From: Lachnospiraceae bacterium
GTDB lineage: Bacteria > Bacillota > Clostridia > Lachnospirales > Lachnospiraceae
Assembly (NCBI GenBank): GCA_017387565.1
Contig: JAFOEY010000037.1
Coordinates: 1-64,000 of the forward strand
Reading direction: 5' to 3'
Length of the DNA: 64,000 nt
Shown piece after piece: positions 55,512-64,000 of this stretch. A program made the translations under genes and the position numbers. The first letter of the stretch is position 1. Each line of letters begins with the position of its first letter. Below the pieces are notes generated by a model. That model did not search any database. It was given only the letters and a program-made list of their open reading frames with translations, and was not told the origin of the DNA.

Positions 55512-56693
55512 TTAGTCTCTTTCAACGATTGTAGCACAGCCCATACCGCCGCCGATACATAATGTTGCAAGACCTTTCTTAGCATCTTTTGCTTCCATCT
55601 CATGAAGTAAGGTAACTAAGATACGGCAGCCTGAAGCTCCTACGGGATGACCTAATGCAATAGCACCACCGTTGGGATTTAACTGCTTGTCTACATCAAT
55701 ACCAAGATCTCTTCCTACTGCGATAGACTGAGCTGCAAATGCTTCGTTTGCTTCGATGATATCGAAATCTTCAATCTTATAACCGGCTTTAGCCATAGCT
55801 TTCTGTGTAGCAGGAACCGGTCCGATACCCATTACTTCAGGTCTGCATCCTGCAAGAGCACCTGCAACGAATGTAGCCATAGGTTTTACCCCAAGTTCTT
55901 TTGCTTTTTCTTCACTCATAACAACGATAGCTGCAGCACCGTCATTGATACCTGATGCATTACCTGCTGTTACAAAACCATTGGGGTTGATTGCACGAAG
56001 TTTTGCAAGACCTTCCATGCTTGTACCGGGTCTCGGTCCTTCATCTTTGTTGAAGATAACGGTTTCTTTTTTCTTTTTGATTTCTACAGGAACGATTTCT
56101 TTATCAAATGCTCCTGCTTCCTGAGCTGCAACTGCTTTATTCTGGCTCTTTACAGCAAACTCATCTAATTCTTCACGGGTAATTCCCCATTCTTCACAGA
56201 TGTTGTCAGCTGTTTTAATCATATGATAATCATTGAATGCATCCCATAATGCATCATTAACCATGGTGTCAACCAGTACACCATTGTTCATTCTGTATCC
56301 GAAACGGCCGTTCATCATAGCATAAGGTGCTTTGGACATGTTTTCCATACCACCTGCTACAACGATATCAGCATCGCCTGCCTGAATCATCTGAGCAGCC
56401 ATGTTAACACAGTTAAGACCGGAACCACATACAACGTTGATGGTAACTGCGGGAACTTCATTGGGTAATCCTGCTTTGATGGAAGCCTGACGTGCAACGT
56501 TCTGACCCTGACCAGCCTGGATTACACAACCCATGTATACATGATCTACATCTTCCGGTTTAACACCTGCTCTGTTTAAAGCTTCTTTGATTACGATTGC
56601 ACCCAAATCAGCTGCGGGTGTATTGCTTAATGAACCACCCATTGTACCGATAGCGGTACGGCATGCGCCTGCTAATACGACTTTTTTTGCCAT
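55512..56693 (-). CDS. thl: Acetyl-CoA acetyltransferase (thiolase)
   Basis: Condenses two acetyl-CoA to acetoacetyl-CoA, the first step to butyrate. About 393 residues with the acyl-accepting Cys in [37 protein letters not shown] and CIGGGMGCA. The ATG at 56693 has GGAGGAAG five bases upstream; the in-frame start at 56708 does not. First gene of the thl-crt-hbd-bcd-etfB-etfA operon, with a Rex-like site on its promoter. Confidence 0.97.
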   Translation of the reverse strand: MAKKVVLAGACRTAIGTMGGSLSNTPAADLGAIVIKEALNRAGVKPEDVDHVYMGCVIQAGQGQNVARQASIKAGLPNEVPAVTINVVCGSGLNCVNMAAQMIQAGDADIVVAGGMENMSKAPYAMMNGRFGYRMNNGVLVDTMVNDALWDAFNDYHMIKTADNICEEWGITREELDEFAVKSQNKAVAAQEAGAFDKEIVPVEIKKKKETVIFNKDEGPRPGTSMEGLAKLRAINPNGFVTAGNASGINDGAAAIVVMSEEKAKELGVKPMATFVAGALAGCRPEVMGIGPVPATQKAMAKAGYKIEDFDIIEANEAFAAQSIAVGRDLGIDVDKQLNPNGGAIALGHPVGASGCRILVTLLHEMEAKDAKKGLATLCIGGGMGCATIVERD

Positions 56694-56740
56694 TTTTTCT
56701 TCCTCCATATTAAATATTCATTTGGTAATTTACGATATGA

Positions 56741-56807
56741 CAATGATTGTTATTTTTTTATCATTGCCCGCTGTTCATATTTTAACATAGGGATATACTT
56801 TTTGCAA
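56741..56807 (-). promoter_or_regulatory. thl promoter with Rex-like operator and leader hairpin
   Basis: TTGCAA (56802-56807) and TAAAAT (56779-56784) on the minus strand with 17 bp between. Over the -10 lies TGTTAA-AATA-TGAACA (56772-56787), matching the Rex core TGTTAA-N4-TTAACA at 11 of 12 positions. A CAATGAT/ATCATTG stem (56741-56766) follows in the leader. Rex senses NADH/NAD and controls butyrate genes in clostridia. Confidence 0.6.
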
Positions 56808-56859
56808 TGTTTTTAAGGGGAAACAATCGGGGAATTTGATATGGATTTTTATATGGAAT

Positions 56860-57993
56860 TTAATTTGAATTACTTACAGAATCATTCGCGGAATCCCGCA
56901 TAGAATCTGGCATAGAATCTGGCATCGAATCCAATACAGTATCTTCCATATCATACACACGCTTCCATTCTCTGGTATCCCCTATTTTTTCAACTGCAGA
57001 CTGATTTTGGTACAGGAATTTTGTCAATTCGTAACAATCAATCCATATCTCATTGTCCGAATCTTTCTGGCTTTCATCAAATATGATTTCCATTCCGAAA
57101 TGGAGATGTGTGACATCAATATTGTTTACATTTTCGGTCGCACTGTAGCCGGTATGTCCCATGTATCCGATGACATCGCCGGCTGTTACATAGCTGCCTT
57201 CTTCAAGACCTTCCGCATAAGGGTAATTTTGTCTCAGATGTGCGTAATAGTAATATCTCTTTTTGTCCAGACTCCGAATACCGATACGCCAGCCGCCATA
57301 CTGATTCCATCCGAGCGCTTCCACATAACCGGATTCGACGGCGATAATCGGTGTCCCAATCTGTCCCATCATGTCATGCCCTAAGTGTCTCCTTTTATAT
57401 CCGTAGCTTCGTCCCGTTCCGAAATCATCATAGTCATTATAATAAAACCCCTTGGCAATCGGAGAAAAGGCTTTTAATCCATAGCAATCCTGCCAGGTAA
57501 CATTTCCCTCATCATCAGAAACCTCTATGCGATAATTTCCCACCATACCATCAAGTACCGCCGAAAGGATTTCATGATAATAGGGATAGTATTTCATCTC
57601 CTCAAGTTCTTCCATATCTTTTTCGCCACTGCGTACCGCCTCGGCATACTCATTCATTGCCCTGATTACTTTTTTATCAAATTTCCCTCCGCCTTTTACC
57701 GCTCCATAGGCAAGCAGGGTAATCCAATCAATGTGAATCGCGTCAGAAACAGTTTCCACATCCCAGTCATAAGCGGTCTGCAATGCTTCTTTTGTAGGGG
57801 TAAATTCCATCCAGCGAATGAATTCCTTTTCATCGCTTTCTTCGTTCATCTCCCATTTCATAGTCTCCCAGAAAGCATAGCTGCCCTGCGTTATTCCTAC
57901 TAAAAGCTGACAGTTTTCCCATGCTAATGCGAAAAACACCCCCAACATTACCACAAAGATCAAATATTGCATTTTCTTCTTTATAAGAACCAC
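56860..57993 (-). CDS. M23 family metallopeptidase, membrane-anchored
   Basis: A 377-residue protein with an N-terminal signal-anchor (about 10-26). A helical region follows, then a LytM/M23 peptidase domain: the His/Asp pair in RHLGHDMMG and the late THLHFG. M23 enzymes cut peptidoglycan cross-links. The C-terminal 20 residues are a degenerate DSMPDSM repeat. The start is a GTG at 57993 or the ATG at 57972; neither has a strong ribosome site. Confidence 0.85.
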   Translation of the reverse strand: MVLIKKKMQYLIFVVMLGVFFALAWENCQLLVGITQGSYAFWETMKWEMNEESDEKEFIRWMEFTPTKEALQTAYDWDVETVSDAIHIDWITLLAYGAVKGGGKFDKKVIRAMNEYAEAVRSGEKDMEELEEMKYYPYYHEILSAVLDGMVGNYRIEVSDDEGNVTWQDCYGLKAFSPIAKGFYYNDYDDFGTGRSYGYKRRHLGHDMMGQIGTPIIAVESGYVEALGWNQYGGWRIGIRSLDKKRYYYYAHLRQNYPYAEGLEEGSYVTAGDVIGYMGHTGYSATENVNNIDVTHLHFGMEIIFDESQKDSDNEIWIDCYELTKFLYQNQSAVEKIGDTREWKRVYDMEDTVLDSMPDSMPDSMRDSANDSVSNSN

Positions 57994-58064
57994 CCCGTCA
58001 TGCTGTATTCACAACTGTTCTTATAAATTTATGAAATCAGAATCAAAATAATTACAAAAGACGA

Positions 58065-60929
58065 TTACTTCAAAAACTCATACTCGCCATCATCGGCAAC
58101 ATAAAAATTTACATTTTCAACATATACGGTGTCGTCTCCGGTTACTTTCCAGGAACCACTGCCGAGTTTATACACTTCTCCCGCTGTCAGATAATAAACG
58201 CCTGCCGAATCGATCAACCGTTCCACATAAAATGTACAGGTAACGGTATTTCCGGCCTCATCCTCTGCCACCAGCACAAGGCTCCCGATGGAAGATTTGA
58301 CCAAGACAGTTGCCATGGTTCCGTCAAACAAAATATCAACTCCGTCTAATGTGACACTCTTCAAATGTTCATCACTAATCAGTACAACTCTGTCACCGTC
58401 ATAGTAATTTGCTCCATTTTCCACACCGGTAATAACCGGCGCCTTATCATCAATCCAAATCTTCTCTACCTGAATGGGTCTGGTTACAGCTCCGCTTCCA
58501 TTCTTTAAATAAATCACCGGTTCAGCCGTTTCGGTTATCTGAAAGCCTTCTCCAAAGATTCCATTGACATCCGTAGAAATGGTATATCCCTCTGCCGGAT
58601 AAATCGTAACCGCGGAAGTATACCAGCCATTCTTTCCCACAGTGCCGGATAAAGTATAGGCCTTTGCAATGGTCACAGAAAGATTCTGGGTATAATATCC
58701 GGCGCTGCCATCCATCTTGGTATAGCTTACCGTCAATGTTCCGGTATAATTTCCCACATCTACATCCTCTGCAACGCCAACCACATAACTGTAATTGGAC
58801 ACCGCCTGACTAATTCCTCCCTTTAAGAGTTTGGGTTCACCTTCCCCCGCCACCGTAAATGCCGGATTATCCACAGTTACAGCGGTAATCAAAATATCTC
58901 CTACATACTCCTCGTTACTGATGATCTGTGTAGTCGCCGGAACATTCTCCCCATAAACATAGGAACCAAAATCCAGATTCACACCATTTCCGATATAGGT
59001 AATCGGACTTTGCGAAACAATGAGCCGGGATGAACTTAAGTATGTATTGCCTCCGGCTGTAACAGCTCCGGTACTGCTGGAATAAGAACTTCCAAACAGA
59101 TTCGCAATATTATCTGCTGTTCCTCCTGCGATACACAAAGCATAATCTTTGGCTTCAAAAGTACCCGTAAGAATTGTGCTGGCGGATGCAGCCGAAACAC
59201 TGCCAAATCCTACCGCATAGGAAGCATTTTCAGACAGAGAATTAAGGTTCTCTATGGTAGCCGTTCCATTGATCTGCAGACAGGGTTGATTATTGTTGGT
59301 AATCGTTCCGTTTTTGATATTCCAGGCACTGTTTAGCGTCAAAGCCGGTTCTCCGGTAGTCGAACAGTTAAGTGCATGTCCACCCAGATTCAGACCACGG
59401 GCTATTGCAAAATCAACTAACTCTTCTGTAATAGAATCAGGCAAATCTATATCCTGTATCATTTCAATTTCATTTACCACAGCGCTATTTTTCAAAGCAT
59501 TTCTAAGCCCCGCCTCTGCACCGGTCTGCGCTTTCCAGCCGGCATATAGATTGGCAGTTGTGCTTCCCGTCCATCCGTTTTGATTGATAAACTCCTGAAC
59601 CGTAGCAAAAGCATTTCCCATATCGTCATACCAGCCATTAAAGGAATAGGTATTTCCATCCGATATCCGGCTTGATTCTACGGCAGGGGTTACGCCATCA
59701 ACTGCACTATAATGGTTACCATTTTCATCTATAGAAACAGGCACTATGGAATAGTAATCCGCCATATTCTTCTGCGATGTTTCATTCGTTGTGTAAGTTT
59801 CTAAAAAAGATCGTCTGGTATTAAATGTTATCAAAGAACCGGGTTTTACCTCTACATTAGCTTGAGAAAATACCGCGGTAGTTCCCTGCGTAGATACAGT
59901 ATTATCCGTTAACACATATCCCTCTTTAAAAATGCCTGAACTTCCATCCGTTCCCCCATAAAAGGCTGTATAATTCTGTTTAGATTCACCTGCCACAAAT
60001 CTGGCAATTCTTCCGTTATAAGTTCCTCCCGATATATTTATCATGTCATCGGTTAGTTGAGCGCCTAAAACAAGTCCACTTCCGGCCGATCCATTTAAAT
60101 TAAATGTTCCACCACTGATATCAATTTTGCATACACCATCCACACCGCATGCATAACCAAATGACGATTGGGGAGTTACTGTGAAATCTCCATCTGTAAT
60201 TGTCAAGTTACTGTTAGACTGCACCAAATCGCGCACCCATATGGTGACATACCGACTTTCAAAAGTTCCTTTTGTGATAGTCACATTCGTATTATTACCA
60301 CTCATCATAAGCGCAACAGAACGGAGACCGGTTGCATCTGTCCCATATTCCTCTGCCACGAAAGTACCACCTGAAATATTCACAGTTGTATTAGATACAT
60401 CCAGACATTGTGCAGCATTCTTAAAGCTTCCTCCGGAAATATTAAGGATGCCTCCTGTAGCCTTCACGCAGACACCGGTAGCTGCGCTGATTATACTTCC
60501 ACTTCCACTTCTACTGTTGTCCAGAATCGTCAAAGCTCCACCCTTACATAGAAAAATGGGATTATTGCTGCTACATGTTGAGGCATTAATTCTATGTTCA
60601 TTTAAGTCTAATGTTATAGTTCCCTTGGAAAGTTGAAAGGGGGCGCCGGAAGTAAACGAAGCAGATGTCAGATCAACATCCACATTCAGTGTCACATAAT
60701 AATCTGCGCCATCGTTATTACATTTATCAAATACAGCTTTCAACTCAGCCTCCGGAGCGATAGATGCATTGCTATTGTATTCATCAGATCCATCAATATA
60801 TACCATTTCCGCCGCTCTTACGTCCCAATTATTGCCGGGTATCCACAGTCCCAGCACGGCACAGCTCAACACAGCCACCATCAGTATCATGATATGTATT
60901 GTTTTATGTTTCTTACTATTTCTTTTCAT
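58065..60929 (-). CDS. Large secreted protein with beta-helix-like repeats
   Basis: A 954-residue protein with a signal peptide (hydrophobic 13-31, then VRAAE). Residues about 75-340 contain repeated blocks such as LNISGGSF, VNISGGTF, IDISGGTF and INISGGTY, the pattern of a right-handed parallel beta-helix. A Gly-Trp-Tyr block (SFNGWYDDMG...LYAGWKA), as in bacterial InlB B-type repeats, follows near 430-470, then more helix-like sequence and Ig-like strands to the end. No LPxTG signal is seen, so it is probably released. Role is unknown; adhesion or glycan binding is possible. Confidence 0.75.
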   Translation of the reverse strand: MKRNSKKHKTIHIMILMVAVLSCAVLGLWIPGNNWDVRAAEMVYIDGSDEYNSNASIAPEAELKAVFDKCNNDGADYYVTLNVDVDLTSASFTSGAPFQLSKGTITLDLNEHRINASTCSSNNPIFLCKGGALTILDNSRSGSGSIISAATGVCVKATGGILNISGGSFKNAAQCLDVSNTTVNISGGTFVAEEYGTDATGLRSVALMMSGNNTNVTITKGTFESRYVTIWVRDLVQSNSNLTITDGDFTVTPQSSFGYACGVDGVCKIDISGGTFNLNGSAGSGLVLGAQLTDDMINISGGTYNGRIARFVAGESKQNYTAFYGGTDGSSGIFKEGYVLTDNTVSTQGTTAVFSQANVEVKPGSLITFNTRRSFLETYTTNETSQKNMADYYSIVPVSIDENGNHYSAVDGVTPAVESSRISDGNTYSFNGWYDDMGNAFATVQEFINQNGWTGSTTANLYAGWKAQTGAEAGLRNALKNSAVVNEIEMIQDIDLPDSITEELVDFAIARGLNLGGHALNCSTTGEPALTLNSAWNIKNGTITNNNQPCLQINGTATIENLNSLSENASYAVGFGSVSAASASTILTGTFEAKDYALCIAGGTADNIANLFGSSYSSSTGAVTAGGNTYLSSSRLIVSQSPITYIGNGVNLDFGSYVYGENVPATTQIISNEEYVGDILITAVTVDNPAFTVAGEGEPKLLKGGISQAVSNYSYVVGVAEDVDVGNYTGTLTVSYTKMDGSAGYYTQNLSVTIAKAYTLSGTVGKNGWYTSAVTIYPAEGYTISTDVNGIFGEGFQITETAEPVIYLKNGSGAVTRPIQVEKIWIDDKAPVITGVENGANYYDGDRVVLISDEHLKSVTLDGVDILFDGTMATVLVKSSIGSLVLVAEDEAGNTVTCTFYVERLIDSAGVYYLTAGEVYKLGSGSWKVTGDDTVYVENVNFYVADDGEYEFLK

Positions 60930-61126
60930 TTGTTTCCCTCATATTATTCCCGAAGGTATTTTATGATGTTGCTTTCCTACATCTATACTAATACAGTGGA
61001 ATTCTCTCCACCGTTTTTTTGCGTAATATCCAGCAATTATATGATACAGATTCCATATAAAAAAGTCAATTTAACAAGTCCCGGCATAAAGTCTCGACAT
61101 AAAACAATTTAACAAGCCTCGACATA

Positions 61127-61178
61127 AAAGAAGCTGCCGCTTCACAAATTCACATTTGCGAAAGCGACAGCTTTCTTT
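61127..61178 (-). terminator. Terminator after hpf
   Basis: AGAAGCTGCCGCTTC pairs with GAAAGCGACAGCTTTCT with a few mismatches; on the minus strand it is followed by T-rich sequence. It lies about 85 bp after the hpf stop. Confidence 0.65.
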
Positions 61179-61261
61179 GTATTTCGGGTTACACCGAAAT
61201 CATGTATTCTGTTTTACTCGGCTCCCCCATTCCATGGGAAGTCATTTTACAACTTGTCCAA

Positions 61262-61789
61262 TTAATCTTCAGGCTCAATCAAACCGTAAGTATTGCCTTT
61301 TCTCTTGTATACAACATTGACCTGATCTGTTTCCGCATTGCAAAAAACATAGAAATTATGTCCGAGCAGCTCCATCTGGATACATGCATCTTCGGGATAC
61401 ATAGGCTTAATATCGAATTTCTTGGTACGGATGATTTTAATCTCTTCATCGTCCATATAATCTTTTTCAATGTAATCCTGCTTAAAGAATCTGGCAGCCT
61501 GCTGCTGCTCCGTTAATTTTCTTTTGTATTTCTTTAACTGTCTCTCGATAATTTCCTCAACCAAATCGATTGATACATACATATCGTTGCTTACCTGCTC
61601 AGATCTGATAATGCTGCCCTTGACGGGAATGGTAACTTCGATTTTCTGTCTTTCTTTTTCTACACTTAAAGTAACATGTACTTCGGTTTCCGGTGTAAAA
61701 TATTTTTCAAGTTTTCCGATCTTATCCTCCACTGCGGCTCTTAATCCGTCTGTTACTTCAATGTTTTTGCCTAAGATAATGTATTTCAT
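61262..61789 (-). CDS. hpf: Ribosome hibernation promoting factor, long form
   Basis: Dimerises 70S ribosomes into inactive 100S in stationary phase. About 175 residues: N-terminal S30AE domain (MKYIILGKNIEVTDGLRAA) and a C-terminal dimerisation domain with IIRTKKFDIKPMYPEDACIQ followed by MELLGHNFYVF. Start at 61789 is chosen because AAAGGG lies nine bases before it; the ATG at 61798 directly abuts that site. Confidence 0.95.
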   Translation of the reverse strand: MKYIILGKNIEVTDGLRAAVEDKIGKLEKYFTPETEVHVTLSVEKERQKIEVTIPVKGSIIRSEQVSNDMYVSIDLVEEIIERQLKKYKRKLTEQQQAARFFKQDYIEKDYMDDEEIKIIRTKKFDIKPMYPEDACIQMELLGHNFYVFCNAETDQVNVVYKRKGNTYGLIEPED

Positions 61790-62004
61790 GATACCCATCC
61801 CTTTCTGTTTAAAGTGTATGGTAATTATACCATGTTTCTGGTAAATTATGCAACAATTTTACATATTGTTCCCAATTTTTTCACATCGAAAAAGTCAACC
61901 CCCAAAACGTATTTTTTGCAAAAAAGATTCAATTTCATCATTTCTATACAAAACGTCCGTTCGACATGGTTTCCATAAAATTGAGTTATTTTTCATTATT
62001 TTTT

Positions 62005-62075
62005 TGTGGATAACGTGGATAACTTCGTGCATAAATCAATTATCCGCATAAATCAAGGTTTTTTCATGTGGATAA
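62005..62075. promoter_or_regulatory. Cluster of four DnaA-box-like 9-mers
   Basis: TGTGGATAA (62005-62013), CGTGGATAA (62014-62022), TTATCCGCA (62040-62048) and TGTGGATAA (62067-62075). Two are perfect DnaA boxes and the others differ by one base. They lie in AT-rich DNA between hpf and the NlpC gene. Without dnaA or dnaN nearby, a titration site or DnaA-controlled promoter is more likely than oriC. Sequence at 61799-62000 and 62076-62270 shows no other clear feature. Confidence 0.7.
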
Positions 62076-62270
62076 CTTTCTGTCAAAATATTAGTCAAAT
62101 CGTCTGACAACTCCATTTTCCTTTCTCTTTTTATGCAAATTGCACAAAACAGACAAATCTCGACGACCATCTGTGAATTATTTTGTATTTATGCAAACAC
62201 ATTTCCTTTTCCTCATTACCCTATCAGATTTCCCTTTGGGAATTTATGTTCTCAGAATCGCATCGTCCAA

Positions 62271-62340
62271 ACAGAAAATTATATATCTTTGTCGCCGACT
62301 TTTACAAGGTTTTGTGCCTTTCTTAGCGGCATAAGCGAAC
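62271..62340. repeat. Third copy of the 12879 module, next to the NlpC terminator
   Basis: ACAGAAAATTATATATCTTT, GTCGCCGACTTTTACAAGG and TTAGCGGCATAAGCGAACAA match the left arm of the 226 bp palindrome (12887-12965). Here it adjoins an unrelated terminator hairpin instead of the GCCCAGTTTC one. Confidence 0.8.
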
Positions 62341-62371
62341 AAAAAAGACCCTCGCGTTTGCGAAGGTCTTT
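62341..62371 (-). terminator. Terminator of the NlpC/P60 gene
   Basis: AAAGACC pairs with GGTCTTT, with an inner TCGC/GCGA; on the minus strand it is followed by TTTTTT. Confidence 0.88.
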
Positions 62372-62392
62372 AATGTTTATTTATATTGATTA

Positions 62393-63634
62393 TTAGAAAA
62401 TACGTCTTACAGATAATACCTGTCTGTATCCGGCATTGGATACTTTGATACCGGTTGCTGCTGTAGAAGCATGGACAATCTGTCCGCCACCGATATAGAT
62501 ACCAACGTGACCTGAGTAACATACGATATCACCGGGCTGTGCATTGCCAAGGCCACCAACATCATAACCGCAACCTCTCTGTGCACCGGATGAATGAGGA
62601 AGTCCTACTCCGAAATGAGCATATACACTCATAACAAAACCGGAACAGTCAGTACCATTTGTTAAGCTTGAACCACCATATACATAAGGATTACCTACAA
62701 ACTGTAAAGCATAGCTTGCAACAGCAGAACCGGTACCGGAGCCACCACTGACAGATGCGGATGAGCCGGAGGATTTGCCGCCTGCGCTCTTAGCCGCAGC
62801 TGCATTTGCTTTCTTTCTTGCAGCTTCCTCAGCGGCAAGACGAGCTTCTTCTTCTGCTTTGGATTCAGCTTTTACAAATTCAGTAGAAAGTGTAACATAC
62901 TCTGAAGAAACATAGCCTTCACCTTCTTCGATGGATACCTTAACCCATCCTTCATCAACGCCTTCTTCTACAACTGTCAACTCATCTTCAATCGGAACCA
63001 TACCGATAACTGAAGATTCGGTAGAAGGCATCTCTCTTACATATAAAGTAGTTGTCGTAACAGTTGCAATTCGCTTACCCACTTCTTTGGCAAGTGCAAT
63101 CGCATCTGTACCGGTAACAACATATTCTGCTTTTACATATCCGCGGCAGTTACCGGATGCAATCTCATACCATCCATCTTTCTCTGAAAGATATGTACCA
63201 ACGGATTTATCATATAATTTTCCAACAATCTCTGCTTCTTCACTTGCATCGCTTCTGACATTGACATAGTCATTAACCTTTGCAATAACAAGGTTTGCAT
63301 ATTCCATATCGATATCATTCATGGAAACCGTTGTCTCTTCCGGTGTTTCTTCTACATATACAGTATCTTCTACCACTGCTTCTGCTTCAGTTCCAACTTC
63401 CTGCACGATATCTGAATGAATAGATGTAAATTTATCTGCGCTCACACCACCAACTGACATAACAACCGGTGTCGTAGCTGCAACAGTTGCTTCCTGATCC
63501 TTTATGCTGGTTGCTTCCAAAGCAGGTGAAGCACCGGCTGAAGGAAAAGCACTTGCATATACCGGAACCGTAGTCGTCATAACCACTGCTGCCGCACATA
63601 TTACAGAAAGAACTTTGCTATATTTTTTTAACAT
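62393..63634 (-). CDS. Secreted SH3 / NlpC-P60 peptidoglycan hydrolase
   Basis: A 413-residue secreted protein: signal peptide (about 1-27, ending PVYASA), two bacterial SH3 domains (about 110-175 and 185-250) that bind cell wall, a helical A/K/E linker, a Ser/Gly stretch, and a C-terminal NlpC/P60 domain. TDCSGFV holds the catalytic Cys, and SGHVGIYIGGGQIVHAS the His block. It cuts stem peptides (gamma-D-Glu linkages in related enzymes). GGAGG precedes the ATG. A WalR-type box upstream fits wall-stress control. Confidence 0.93.
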   Translation of the reverse strand: MLKKYSKVLSVICAAAVVMTTTVPVYASAFPSAGASPALEATSIKDQEATVAATTPVVMSVGGVSADKFTSIHSDIVQEVGTEAEAVVEDTVYVEETPEETTVSMNDIDMEYANLVIAKVNDYVNVRSDASEEAEIVGKLYDKSVGTYLSEKDGWYEIASGNCRGYVKAEYVVTGTDAIALAKEVGKRIATVTTTTLYVREMPSTESSVIGMVPIEDELTVVEEGVDEGWVKVSIEEGEGYVSSEYVTLSTEFVKAESKAEEEARLAAEEAARKKANAAAAKSAGGKSSGSSASVSGGSGTGSAVASYALQFVGNPYVYGGSSLTNGTDCSGFVMSVYAHFGVGLPHSSGAQRGCGYDVGGLGNAQPGDIVCYSGHVGIYIGGGQIVHASTAATGIKVSNAGYRQVLSVRRIF

Positions 63635-63661
63635 ATTGCCTCCAAAATTATTTTAAATTTT

Positions 63662-63688
63662 GTTACGATTTGTTACAAAATTGTTACA
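63662..63688 (-). promoter_or_regulatory. WalR-type box upstream of the NlpC/P60 gene
   Basis: On the minus strand TGTAAC-N5-TGTAAC (63672-63688) matches the WalR (YycF) consensus TGTWAH-N5-TGTWAH exactly; a further CGTAAC follows at 63662-63667. A TAAAAT -10 lies 17 bp after a TTGTAA that overlaps the box. Confidence 0.65.
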
Positions 63689-63805
63689 TTCCTTACATAG
63701 AATATCAAAACCGACTCTTTTTGTCAACTCTTCGGGGCAATTTAAATGGTTTTTTTCGTAAAAAAACGAAAGGGTGTCGATTTATCATATCTATAATGTT
63801 ATACT

Positions 63806-63992
63806 ATGATGTTGGGGTCAAAAGGTATTTTGACCCCATGATACCAACGGATTGCTACGCACTTTGTGCTCTCGCAATCCTAAAACATTCAAAATCCGCC
63901 CTGATCGGGCTACTTTCTCATGTTTTGCGGGTCCCAAAGTCATACTTTTTCATGCGAGCATGAAAAGTATGAACTTTTGACCCTGGTATCAT
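63806..63992 (+). repeat. Dispersed palindromic element R1, full copy upstream of the NlpC gene
   Basis: 187 bp, the same length as 26443-26629. Left end ATGATGTTGGGGTCAAAAGG; right end complement ATGATACCAGGGTCAAAAGT. GGGTCAAAAGG/TTTTGACCCC forms an extra stem at the left. Nothing else is seen in 63689-63805 apart from AT-rich DNA. Confidence 0.9.
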
Positions 63993-64000
63993 ACTATATA

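Noticed and set aside
60181..61112. Plus-strand ORFs over the beta-helix gene and its upstream region
   Set aside because: Hydrophobic shadow translation of a clear minus-strand gene; no ribosome site.
62005..62075. Chromosomal replication origin
   Set aside because: DnaA boxes are present, but dnaA, dnaN, recF or rpmH are not next to them, so oriC is not supported.

Overview
The window looks like chromosomal DNA of a low-GC, spore-forming, butyrate-producing member of the Lachnospiraceae (Clostridia; relatives of Coprococcus, Roseburia and Butyrivibrio). This rests on protein character and gene order: a full thl-crt-hbd-bcd-etfB-etfA butyrate operon, a separate ptb-buk pair, the germination genes spoVAD and spoVAE, Lachnospiraceae-type small proteins, and AGGAGG ribosome sites with strong TTGACA/TATAAT promoters. 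No rRNA, tRNA, prophage or CRISPR locus was seen. Most genes up to 33 kb lie on the minus strand.

Layout. 0-6.4 kb: a GT1 glycosyltransferase, a small membrane protein, a 51-52 bp tandem hairpin array behind argC, a DUF1294 protein, a LytTR regulator, a DegV protein. 6.5-14.5 kb: spoVAE and spoVAD separated by ridA, a degenerate-GGDEF/HD-GYP protein and a chemoreceptor, then a Ser/Thr kinase. 14.7-21.1 kb: glpK and an NAD-salvage cluster (nrtR, nicotinamidase, pnuC, nadR, pncB) with a likely NrtR operator. 21.3-27.9 kb: tRNA-modification and maturation genes (ispD, tsaD, rnz, rimI, tsaB, tsaE). 28.3-32.9 kb: ribU under an FMN riboswitch, an AAA ATPase, tex. 33.2-35 kb: three plus-strand genes of poorly known function. 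35.2-38.9 kb: prfB (without the programmed frameshift) and secA. 39.3-41.3 kb: ptb-buk. 41.3-42.3 kb: a large palindromic element and a probable type I toxin-antitoxin locus with a 30-residue toxin. 42.3-48.4 kb: lipase-like, SGNH/MBOAT O-acylation, YbaK, rhomboid and YdcF genes. 48.5-50.2 kb: a PD-(D/E)XK Rpn-type gene bracketed by two inverted copies of a MITE-like element. 50.4-56.7 kb: the butyrate operon, with a Rex-like site on its promoter. 56.9-63.6 kb: M23 peptidase, a large secreted beta-helix protein, long HPF, a cluster of DnaA boxes, and an NlpC/P60 hydrolase with a WalR-type box.

Together the metabolic genes make butyryl-CoA from acetyl-CoA (thl to etf) and convert it to butyrate with ATP gain (ptb, buk); NAD salvage supports the same redox economy. 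The non-coding DNA is unusually rich in structured repeats: at least four families of palindromic elements, one tandem array, and several operator-like palindromes. The strongest novelty candidates are the type I toxin-antitoxin locus, the MITE-bracketed Rpn gene with its structured leader, and the hairpin array. All calls come from reading the sequence; no database search was run.
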